Shown here piece by piece: positions 1 through 6,187 of a stretch of 12,806 bases of DNA. The notes beneath the pieces are model-generated. The model saw nothing but the letters and a program-made list of their open reading frames with translations, ran no database searches and was not told the origin of the DNA. The stretch is from positions 1 to 12,806 of the forward strand of contig URVD01000029.1 of NCBI GenBank assembly GCA_900551195.1. The letters run 5' to 3'. Source of the stretch: an uncultured Collinsella sp. (lineage in GTDB: Bacteria; Actinomycetota; Coriobacteriia; Coriobacteriales; Coriobacteriaceae). A program made the translations under genes and the position numbers. Numbering within the stretch: the first letter of the stretch is position 1; every line of letters begins with the position of its first letter.

Positions 1-37
1 GTAAACGCCATACTAAAATGAAGCCGCTTTTCCGCAG
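1..37. other. AT-rich stretch inside tyrS frame, possible foreign junction
   Basis: These roughly 31-37 bases are AT-richer than the GC-rich tyrS body next to them. They translate in the tyrS frame to residues that do not resemble any TyrS linker. From memory, a block such as ACTAAAATGAAGCC looks a little like the terminal repeats of IS21-type insertion sequences. I cannot confirm that, and the orientation does not settle on which side an element would lie. An assembly artefact at a contig end is equally possible. Confidence 0.3.
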
Positions 38-997
38 GTTGTTGTTGAACACGCGGTCGAACTCGGCCTGAGCCTCGTCACCGGCACCGGCGCCGTGATA
101 GGTGTCGCACAGGTCGCGGCCCAGCGCGCGCTTGAGCTCATAGGGATCGGCGGAACCGTCGGCCAGGGCGGCGTCGATCTTGTCGACCTCGGCCGGGGCG
201 AGCGAGCTGGCCCGACGATAGTACTTGCCGATCATCTCGTCGGGGATGGACATCGTCTTGCCGAACATATCCTTGGGAGCGTCGGTCAGGCCGATGTAGT
301 TGCCGTAGGACTTGGACATCTTGCGCACGCCGTCGGTACCCTCGAGCAGCGGCATGGTGAGCGCGATCTGCGGTTCCATGCCCATCTTCTCCATGAGCTC
401 ACGGCCGGCGAGCAGGTTAAAGAGCTGGTCGGTGCCGCCCATCTCGACGTCGGCCTTGATCTGCACGGAGTCGAAGGCCTGCATCACGGGGTACAGGAAC
501 TCGTGCAGGGCAATCGGCGTCTGGGACTGGTAGCGCTTGGTAAAGTCGTCGCGCTCAAGGATGCGAGCGACGGTGAACTTAGAGCACACCTGCAGCAGGC
601 CGGCCAGATCCATCGACAGGATCCAGTCGCCGTTGTGCACGATGGTGGTCTTCTCGGGATCCAGGATCTTCATGGCCTGGCTCACGTAGGTCTCGGCGTT
701 GGCCTCGATCTGCTCCTGCGAAAGCTGCGGACGCGTGGAGTTCTTGCCCGAGGGGTCGCCGATCAGCGCGGTACCGTTGCCGATGATGAGGGTGACGTTG
801 TGGCCCAGGTCCTGGAACTGGCGCATCTTGCGCAGGGGCACGGCGTGGCCCAGGTGCAGGTCGGGGCTGGTGGGATCGACGCCGAGCTTGATGTTGAGGG
901 GCTCGCCCTTCTCAAGCTTCTTGCGAAGGTCGGCCTCGGGGACGATCTTCGCGGCGCCCGAGGTGATGATACGCATTTGCTCGTCAACAGACAGCAT
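1..997 (-). CDS. tyrS: Tyrosyl-tRNA synthetase, 3' end missing or altered
   Basis: Class I aminoacyl-tRNA synthetase that charges tRNA-Tyr with tyrosine in the cytoplasm. 332 codons are visible and open to the window edge. The class I signature HLGH is at residues 48-51, after GVDPTSPDL, and the KMSKS loop is at 226-230. The GGTDQLFNLLAGR stretch of the catalytic core is also present. The start is ATG at 997, seven bases after a perfect AGGAGG (1005-1010). The gene lies 97 bp downstream of the U32-family gene on the same strand. The C-terminal S4-like tRNA-binding domain should follow the helix ending FDRVF, but the last residues in the window (NNNLRKSGFILVWRL) do not look like that linker. 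The base composition also turns AT-rich at about 1-31. The gene may therefore be interrupted, or the sequence may be chimeric there. Identity is certain; the state of the 3' end is not. Confidence 0.93.
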   Translation of the reverse strand, partial: MLSVDEQMRIITSGAAKIVPEADLRKKLEKGEPLNIKLGVDPTSPDLHLGHAVPLRKMRQFQDLGHNVTLIIGNGTALIGDPSGKNSTRPQLSQEQIEANAETYVSQAMKILDPEKTTIVHNGDWILSMDLAGLLQVCSKFTVARILERDDFTKRYQSQTPIALHEFLYPVMQAFDSVQIKADVEMGGTDQLFNLLAGRELMEKMGMEPQIALTMPLLEGTDGVRKMSKSYGNYIGLTDAPKDMFGKTMSIPDEMIGKYYRRASSLAPAEVDKIDAALADGSADPYELKRALGRDLCDTYHGAGAGDEAQAEFDRVFNNNLRKSGFILVWRL

Positions 998-1018
998 TGG
1001 GTATCCTCCTTTTGCCAT

Positions 1019-1045
1019 AGCACCCTCACCGGATACGGCGGTGCT
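1019..1045 (-). promoter_or_regulatory. Small hairpin just upstream of the tyrS ribosome binding site
   Basis: AGCACC (1019-1024) is complementary to GGTGCT (1040-1045), and CCG (1029-1031) to CGG (1036-1038) with a GATA loop inside. In the minus-strand transcript this hairpin ends eight bases before the AGGAGG of tyrS. No U-run follows it, so it is not a convincing terminator of the upstream U32-family gene. The gap is too short (97 bp) for a T-box leader. Its role is unknown; it could be a local translation-modulating structure or chance. Confidence 0.3.
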
Positions 1046-1094
1046 GGAAGTTCATAAACTCTCTTATGATAACCAAAACGGCGCGGCCGAACAC

Positions 1095-3071
1095 CTACGA
1101 CAGGAAAATCCTCGTCCTGCCGCACGCATCAACGGCGACCGGCAGGCGCATGCCGTCGCGCTCGACCAAATATCGTGTTTGCTGACGGCGCGAGCAGTCA
1201 CGGCAACGAACCTGCCCCGTTGCATCCGTGGCGCAGGCGCCCTCGGCAGTCAGTAAGCAGTGCTCGCACACCATGAGCTCGGGACGGTCGGCATCGACAG
1301 GCCCCAAGACACCGGGACAAGCGGCAAGCTCGGCAACACGCTCGGCATCATTGCCGAGCAACTCGGCCGATAAGTACACCCGCCCCGCCCCGAGTCCGCG
1401 CAGCCAGGTAAGCGTGACCCGATTCGCGCAGAACACCGGCGCCGCCACGTCAAACGTTGTGCCCAGCTCGCGGGCCATCGCCACTTGTCCCAGATTGCGG
1501 CAGACGACGCGCCCGGCACGCTGCATAAGCGCCCGAGTCCGCTCGGCGTCGCCCGCGCGGCACACTTCGTCGAGCACCACCGTTGTATCGGACAGATCTC
1601 GCTCATCGCGCGGACCCACATCCATCAGCTCCCAGGCAAAGACCATACGAGCAAAATCCTCGCGCTTTGCCGGCCCCGCCGACCCCACCAACTCCGGCGA
1701 CGCACCGCTATCCACCGCAACGTCCTCAAAGGGCAGCACCTCAACGGCACGCGCAACGGGCGCAATCGCATCCGCCTCGGCCCGCATGCGCTCCAACACC
1801 GCCGCCGTCTGATCCAACACGCCGGCGCTGCGAATCAGATAGACCTCGCAGCCCGCGTCCACCTTACGTTTGCAATGCACGACGATGCGCTCTCCCGCAG
1901 CGGCATCCACGGGGCAAGGCACCTGTGGCCAGCGCTTGGGCACATCGGGACGCGCGTCGGCACCCGGGTAAAATCGGATTTCGAGCGTATCGCCCGCCGC
2001 CACGGCGGCATCAAGCTCAACCGTCACCTCTTCGTGACCCACCGCCACCAAGTGGCCCACGCGCACGCCCTGGTTGATCGCGCGCTCAAAGCTCATGAGC
2101 TCGGCACCCGAACGACCCCGCAGGTAAGCATCGGTAAACCCACGGTTAAACGACCTTCCCAGCTCGCGTTCAAGCTCTTCCACGGCACCGGAGTCCCACG
2201 CGCCGTCGCACAGCATATCGAGTGCCCGACGCCACACCCTCACCACGTTGAATACGTAATCGGGATTCTTCATGCGTCCCTCGATCTTGAGCGATGCCAC
2301 GCCGGCGGCAACAAGCTCGGGCAGGTGCGCGATACCCAGATAGTCACGCGGACAAAGCAGGCGGTCTCCCTCGACGGCAACAACACTCTGCCCCGCCTCG
2401 TCCACTAGGTCGTACGCCAGACGGCACGGCTGCGTACAGTCGCCGCGCATCGCCGAGCGCCCACGCCGCAAGGCCGAGAACTCGCACGCCCCCGAATAGC
2501 CGATGCAAATCGCACCGTGGCAGAATACCTCGATGGGCACGCCCGTGGCACATAGCGCCGCAATCTCGTCGACCGTCAGCTCGCGTGCCGTCGTCACGCG
2601 CTCGACCCCCAGCTCATCGGCGGCAAGCCGCACGGCACCCTCGCTATGAGCGCCCGCCTGCGTGGACAGGTGAATCTCGACCCCGGGAATCGCCGCGCGC
2701 AGCGCGCAGGCCAACCCGGCATCGGCGACAATCAGAGCATCGGCGCCCAGCTCCAGTGCATGAGCTCCCAACGCCACCGCGTCGGACAACTCATCGTCAA
2801 ACACGAACACGTTGAGCGTTACGTACACACGCACGCCATGGGCATGCGCCACGGCGCAGCCGCGCGCAAACTCGTTATCCGTAAAGCCATGGGCGCTCAC
2901 ACGGGCGTTAAAGCCGCCCAACCCCGCATAGATGGCATCGGCACCCGCGGCGATGGCCGCAAGCATCTGGTCGAGTCCGCCCGCCGGCGCCAGCAGCTCG
3001 GGCAGCGCCGCACCGGCAGCATCCAATCCAGTCTCGTATTGTCCGCTCGGCCCCATCGTCCGAATCGCCAT
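1095..3071 (-). CDS. U32-family protein (RlhA/TrhP-like RNA hydroxylation factor)
   Basis: 658 residues. The U32 'peptidase' signature is clear at residues 181-196 (EVFCHGAICIGYSGAC), followed by RGDCTQPCR with C212 and C216. The N-terminal half has the repeated ADAIYAG / ADALIVAD pattern of the family's TIM-barrel domain. The C-terminal end carries a second cysteine cluster, C602, C605, C613, C623 and C626, and ends GRTRIFLS. Members of this family in E. coli (RlhA, about 650 residues; TrhP, shorter) are needed for hydroxylation of 23S rRNA C2501 and tRNA U34 respectively, and probably carry iron-sulfur clusters. The length favours the RlhA-like group, but true substrate assignment is inference; a protease role, as first named, is less likely. 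I chose ATG at 3071 because AAGGAG (3079-3084) sits seven bases upstream. The ATG nine codons earlier has no such site. It is divergent from the penicillin-binding protein gene and followed by tyrS. Confidence 0.88.
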   Translation of the reverse strand: MAIRTMGPSGQYETGLDAAGAALPELLAPAGGLDQMLAAIAAGADAIYAGLGGFNARVSAHGFTDNEFARGCAVAHAHGVRVYVTLNVFVFDDELSDAVALGAHALELGADALIVADAGLACALRAAIPGVEIHLSTQAGAHSEGAVRLAADELGVERVTTARELTVDEIAALCATGVPIEVFCHGAICIGYSGACEFSALRRGRSAMRGDCTQPCRLAYDLVDEAGQSVVAVEGDRLLCPRDYLGIAHLPELVAAGVASLKIEGRMKNPDYVFNVVRVWRRALDMLCDGAWDSGAVEELERELGRSFNRGFTDAYLRGRSGAELMSFERAINQGVRVGHLVAVGHEEVTVELDAAVAAGDTLEIRFYPGADARPDVPKRWPQVPCPVDAAAGERIVVHCKRKVDAGCEVYLIRSAGVLDQTAAVLERMRAEADAIAPVARAVEVLPFEDVAVDSGASPELVGSAGPAKREDFARMVFAWELMDVGPRDERDLSDTTVVLDEVCRAGDAERTRALMQRAGRVVCRNLGQVAMARELGTTFDVAAPVFCANRVTLTWLRGLGAGRVYLSAELLGNDAERVAELAACPGVLGPVDADRPELMVCEHCLLTAEGACATDATGQVRCRDCSRRQQTRYLVERDGMRLPVAVDACGRTRIFLS

Positions 3072-3078
3072 CGACAAA

Positions 3079-3084
3079 CTCCTT
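3079..3084 (-). promoter_or_regulatory. Shine-Dalgarno site fixing the U32-family gene start
   Basis: AAGGAG on the minus strand lies seven bases before the ATG at 3071. It selects that codon over the in-frame ATG at 3098, which has no purine-rich site upstream. Confidence 0.7.
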
Positions 3085-3220
3085 ACCAAGGTATGCATTC
3101 ACTCTGAAAAATGCCGTCTTCCAGCATACACGAGGCCTCGCGCGCCCCGTTTGGTTTATCGTGTAATAACTTATGTCCATCCTGCCCCGACGGCACATCC
3201 ACCGTCCGGCACGACATACC

Positions 3221-3227
3221 TGGAGGT
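3221..3227 (+). promoter_or_regulatory. Shine-Dalgarno site fixing the PBP start
   Basis: TGGAGGT lies six bases before the ATG at 3234. The frame stays open 41 codons further upstream to an ATG at 3111, but that extension is Cys/Pro-rich and unlike a PBP N-terminus. The site therefore decides in favour of 3234. Confidence 0.75.
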
Positions 3228-3233
3228 CAATAT

Positions 3234-5432
3234 ATGGGTCCTCGCCAACGACAGGGACGCAGCCGTTCAAAGACGCATGCTCTGCCCATAATCCTGCTCT
3301 CGTTTTTGGGCTTTCTGCTGATTGCGGGCGTGGCATTTGGCATCGGCATGGTCGGTAACGTCAACCGCTGGCTGTCCGATCTGCCCGACTACACCGACGC
3401 CAACGCGTATCTGGTGAGCGAGCCCACCGAGATCGTCGACTGCAACGGCAACAAGATCGCGAGCTTCTACACGCAAAACCGCAAGTCTATCACCAAGGAC
3501 GAGGTCTCCCCCTACGTGCTGCAGGGCACCGTTGACGTCGAGGACGAGCGCTTCTACGAGCACGGCGGTATCGACCTGTGGGGTATCGCGCGTGCTGCGG
3601 TGGCAACCCTCGGCGGCGGGCACGAAGGCGCCTCGACGATCACCCAGCAGCTTGTGCGCAACACCATCCTGCAGGAGGAGCAATTCGACTCGACCATTGA
3701 GCGTAAGGTGCGCGAGGCCTACATCGCCATCAAGATGGAGGACATGTACTCCAAAGACGAGATCCTCATGATGTACCTCAACACCATCTATTACGGCCAC
3801 GGCGCCTACGGCATCGAGGCCGCAGCCGAGACCTATCTGTCCAAGAGCGCCGCCGACCTCACCCTGAGCGAGGCCGCGCTACTCATCGGCCTTCCCAACT
3901 CGCCTTCGCAGTACGACCCCACGGTCAATCCCGATCTGGCACTGTCTCGCCGCAACAAGGTTCTCGACAACATGCTGCGCCTGGGCCACATCACCCAGGA
4001 GGAGCACGATGCCGCACAGGCCGAGCCCATCACCCTCAACGTGACCGAAATCTCGGGCAGCGGCGTCGACGTTTACTCGCAGCCCTACTTTGTCTCCTAC
4101 GTCAAGCAGCTGCTGGAGCAGGAGTTCTCGACCGACGTGCTCTTTAAGGGCGGCCTGACCGTCAAGACCACCATCGACCCCACGATGCAGCAGGTGGCAG
4201 AGAATGCCGTCCGCGAGCAGCTCGACACGCTCTCGCTTGACGGCCTGGACATGGGCATGGTCGTCGTCGACCCCAAGACCGGCTACATCAAGTGCATGGT
4301 GGGCGGCTACGACTACAACGCCGACGAGAACCACGTAAACCATGCCACGGCCAAGCGTCCCGTCGGCTCCACCTTTAAGGCCTTTACGCTGGCAACTGCC
4401 ATCCAAAACGGCATGAACCCCAACGTCACCCTCAACTGCAACTCGCCGCTCAAGGCCAAGGGCACCACGACCGAGGTCCAAAATTACGCCAACCAGAGCT
4501 ACGGCAACATCACGCTTAAGCAGGCGACGGCATACTCCTCCAACACCGGCTACATCCAGGTGGCGGAAGCCGTCGGCAACAGCAAGATCATCTCGCTCGT
4601 CAAAAAGCTCGGCATCGACCCCGCCAAGGACAACATCGAGGACGTTCCCGTCATGACGCTCGGCACCGGCTCGATCTCGCCACTCGAGATGGCCGCCGCC
4701 TACGCGACGTTTGCCAACGGCGGCTACTATCGCCAGCCGATCGCCATCACCGAGATTGATTCTCGTACCGGTTCGGTGCTGTACCAGCACACCGACAATC
4801 CCTCACAGGTGCTTACCGAGGGCGAGGCCGCCGCGGTCACCGATGTTCTGTCCGGCGTCATGAAGGGCAGCGGTACGGGTGCTGCCGGCGCCCTGAGTGT
4901 CAACCAGCCCTATGCCGGCAAGACGGGCACCACCGACAACACCACCAACCTTTGGTTCTGCGGCTATACCCCGCAGCTGGCGTGCGCCCTGTGGACCGGC
5001 TATTCCGCGGGCGAGATCCCCATCCAAAAGTACGGCACGGACCTGCTGGGCGACAGCACCAACCTGCCTGTCTTTAAGCGGTTTATGAACACCGTTCTGA
5101 CCGGTACCGAGCGCGAGGAGTTTGCGACCGGAACGGCGCCCACCTACAAGAACAACAGCGTCTGGAAGTTCTACGGCACCAACAACACCAAGAAGACGGA
5201 GAACGACGACAAGGACGAGAACGAGGACGAAGAGGAAACCACCAAGACGACTACCACGACGACCACGACCACCGAGACCACGGGCGGCGACACCACCGGC
5301 GGCACCGGTACGACCGGTGGCTCGACGGGCGGCTCCACTGGTGGTTCGACCGGCGGCGATGGCGGCACGCCTACGCCTACGCCTACGCCCACTCCCGACC
5401 CCTCACCCACGCCTGACGATACGGTCGGCTAG
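3234..5432 (+). CDS. Class A penicillin-binding protein (PBP1A-type)
   Basis: A bifunctional peptidoglycan synthase of 732 residues that polymerises lipid II and cross-links the stem peptides outside the membrane. A basic cytoplasmic start is followed by one membrane anchor at about residues 17-40. The glycosyltransferase 51 domain shows EDERFYEHGG, with the catalytic Glu at 103, and GASTITQQL at 132-140. The transpeptidase domain has all three motifs: STFK with nucleophile Ser379, SSN at 435-437, and KTG at 563-565. From about residue 652 the protein ends in an 81-residue low-complexity tail: an acidic Asp/Glu/Asn part, a poly-Thr run, Gly-Gly-Ser-Thr repeats and Pro-Thr repeats. Such tails occur in Gram-positive PBPs and probably span or contact the wall, but this one is unusually repetitive. 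The start follows TGGAGGT. It is the only plus-strand gene here and ends before a strong terminator. The exact pbp name cannot be assigned. Confidence 0.95.
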   Translation: MGPRQRQGRSRSKTHALPIILLSFLGFLLIAGVAFGIGMVGNVNRWLSDLPDYTDANAYLVSEPTEIVDCNGNKIASFYTQNRKSITKDEVSPYVLQGTVDVEDERFYEHGGIDLWGIARAAVATLGGGHEGASTITQQLVRNTILQEEQFDSTIERKVREAYIAIKMEDMYSKDEILMMYLNTIYYGHGAYGIEAAAETYLSKSAADLTLSEAALLIGLPNSPSQYDPTVNPDLALSRRNKVLDNMLRLGHITQEEHDAAQAEPITLNVTEISGSGVDVYSQPYFVSYVKQLLEQEFSTDVLFKGGLTVKTTIDPTMQQVAENAVREQLDTLSLDGLDMGMVVVDPKTGYIKCMVGGYDYNADENHVNHATAKRPVGSTFKAFTLATAIQNGMNPNVTLNCNSPLKAKGTTTEVQNYANQSYGNITLKQATAYSSNTGYIQVAEAVGNSKIISLVKKLGIDPAKDNIEDVPVMTLGTGSISPLEMAAAYATFANGGYYRQPIAITEIDSRTGSVLYQHTDNPSQVLTEGEAAAVTDVLSGVMKGSGTGAAGALSVNQPYAGKTGTTDNTTNLWFCGYTPQLACALWTGYSAGEIPIQKYGTDLLGDSTNLPVFKRFMNTVLTGTEREEFATGTAPTYKNNSVWKFYGTNNTKKTENDDKDENEDEEETTKTTTTTTTTTETTGGDTTGGTGTTGGSTGGSTGGSTGGDGGTPTPTPTPTPDPSPTPDDTVG
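5316..5412 (+). repeat. In-gene short tandem repeats encoding the PBP tail
   Basis: Within the 3' end of the PBP gene, a degenerate 12-base unit coding Gly-Gly-Ser-Thr recurs from about 5316 to 5356. A 6-base unit coding Pro-Thr (ACGCCT and variants) then recurs from about 5368 to 5412. Codons vary between units, so the repeats have drifted, but they remain candidates for length change by slippage without frame loss. Confidence 0.75.
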
Positions 5433-5457
5433 AAATCATCCGGCCATAAGCAACAAG

Positions 5458-5494
5458 GGCCCCGAGCAGCTTATTGAACTGCTCGGGGCCTTTT
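5458..5494 (+). terminator. Intrinsic terminator of the PBP gene
   Basis: A perfect 12-bp stem, GGCCCCGAGCAG (5458-5469) with CTGCTCGGGGCC (5479-5490), has a 9-base loop and is followed by TTTT. It lies 25 bp after the PBP stop codon. Confidence 0.92.
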
Positions 5495-5530
5495 AGTTTG
5501 AAGCGACCTGGTGGGCGGTCTTTATACCGG

Positions 5531-5568
5531 CAAACAAAAAGGGGTACCGACCAACGTCGATACCCCTT
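5531..5568 (-). terminator. Intrinsic terminator of argR
   Basis: On the minus strand, AAGGGGTA and TACCCCTT (5561-5568 and 5539-5546) form an 8-bp stem. After one mismatch the stem continues with CGAC/GTCG and a 4-base loop. The hairpin runs into TTTTTGTTTG. It lies about 50 bp beyond the argR stop and faces the PBP terminator, so the two converging transcripts are separated. Confidence 0.88.
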
Positions 5569-5617
5569 ACAAGCCACTATGTCAGTGCACGAAGTGCCGA
5601 GCGCACGACCCGCACGC

Positions 5618-6055
5618 CTACTTGCGAGAATTGCTCAGCTTATTGATCAGCGCCTCGAGGCGCTCGTCGTCCTCGGCCGTCTGGGCAATAACCAAAATCG
5701 TATCGTTGCCGGCAAGCGAGCCAAGCACATCGGGCAACTCTGCCGCATCAACGGCGGCGGCGATGCCGGAAGCCGTGCCAGGCTGAGCCTTGATCATAAC
5801 CAGATTATCGGTACGCAGAACGCCCGTTACGAGCTCGGAAACCATACGCTGCAGGTGTAGGTCCTCTGCCAGAACATAGATGCCCTCAGGGAGCTTACGC
5901 AGCCCCATATCGGCAATATCGCGAGAGACAGTCGCCTGCGTGCAATCAAAGCCCATAGCACGGAGCTCATCGACCAGCACGCGCTGCGTGCGGACATCCT
6001 TATTGCGCACAATATCTCTAATGGCATCCTGGCGCCCATTGCGTTTTTTAGCCAT
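5618..6055 (-). CDS. argR: Arginine repressor ArgR
   Basis: 145 residues, close to the usual 150 or so. ArgR is a hexameric DNA-binding repressor that senses L-arginine and controls arginine synthesis and breakdown. The N-terminal winged helix-turn-helix contains CTQATVSRDIADMGLRK (38-54). The C-terminal oligomerisation and arginine-binding domain contains GTASGIAAAVD (93-103) and GNDTILVI (116-123), the usual ligand-contact motifs. I chose ATG at 6055 because AGAGGG precedes it and the protein then starts MAKKRNGRQ; the 11 codons upstream to 6088 look like leader. No arginine metabolism genes lie next to it in this window, so it is either an orphan regulator or separated from its regulon. 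A terminator follows. A palindrome at 6089-6103 and an inverted repeat at 6144-6181 lie in its upstream region. Confidence 0.95.
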   Translation of the reverse strand: MAKKRNGRQDAIRDIVRNKDVRTQRVLVDELRAMGFDCTQATVSRDIADMGLRKLPEGIYVLAEDLHLQRMVSELVTGVLRTDNLVMIKAQPGTASGIAAAVDAAELPDVLGSLAGNDTILVIAQTAEDDERLEALINKLSNSRK

Positions 6056-6088
6056 ACAAACCCTCTCTCCAAAAGATGGCGGAGACAA

Positions 6089-6103
6089 TCAATCAGTGAT
6101 TGA
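6089..6103. promoter_or_regulatory. 15-bp perfect palindrome upstream of argR
   Basis: TCAATCA-G-TGATTGA is a perfect dyad centred 41 bp before the argR start. It is placed where an operator overlapping the promoter or early leader would be. Its arms do not match the classical ARG-box orientation (TGAAT...ATTCA), so it may bind a different regulator, or a variant ArgR site. Confidence 0.45.
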
Positions 6104-6143
6104 ATAGTTTAACGCTATTTGAAGGCTTTTGTGTATAAGAACG

Positions 6144-6181
6144 CATTTCGAAACAATTCTATGCAAGTTTGTTTCGTAATG
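6144..6181. repeat. Long inverted repeat between argR and the glycosyltransferase gene
   Basis: CGAAACAA (6149-6156) is a perfect inverted copy of TTGTTTCG (6169-6176) with a 12-base spacer. Beyond one mismatch, CATT and AATG extend the dyad to 12 of 13 paired positions. It begins 7 bases after the glycosyltransferase stop and lies about 90 bp upstream of argR. No U-run follows on either strand, so it is a poor intrinsic terminator; a protein-binding dyad or an mRNA 3'-end stem are alternatives. Confidence 0.5.
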
Positions 6182-6187
6182 AGCCGT

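Larger units (their letters stand above)
3072..3233. promoter_or_regulatory. Divergent intergenic region between U32 gene and PBP gene
   Basis: This 162-bp gap must carry promoters for both flanking genes. I find no textbook -35/-10 pair in either direction. It holds a 10-bp perfect palindrome, CGAGGCCTCG (3131-3140), and an inverted repeat GTATGC (3091-3096) / GCATAC (3124-3129). Either could be a binding site or chance. The plus-strand sequence TTTATCGTGTAATAACTTAT, about 60 bp before the PBP start, is the most AT-rich stretch and the likeliest place for a promoter. Confidence 0.35.

Noticed and set aside
95..1057. Long open frame on the plus strand opposite tyrS
   Set aside because: It is antisense to a clear synthetase gene, has no recognisable domain, and arises from GC-rich codon bias.
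998..1094. T-box riboswitch before tyrS
   Set aside because: The gap is only 97 bp, with no T-box consensus and no terminator; only a small hairpin is present.
3111..3233. 41-codon N-terminal extension of the PBP
   Set aside because: It lacks a ribosome binding site and looks unlike a PBP cytoplasmic tail, while TGGAGGT precedes the ATG at 3234.
3879..4790. 303-codon open frame on the minus strand inside the PBP gene
   Set aside because: Antisense shadow of the transpeptidase coding region; no ribosome binding site or known motif.
5316..5412. CRISPR-like or minisatellite array
   Set aside because: The units are 6 and 12 bases, in frame, and encode the Gly-Ser-Thr and Pro-Thr tail of the PBP, with no spacers.
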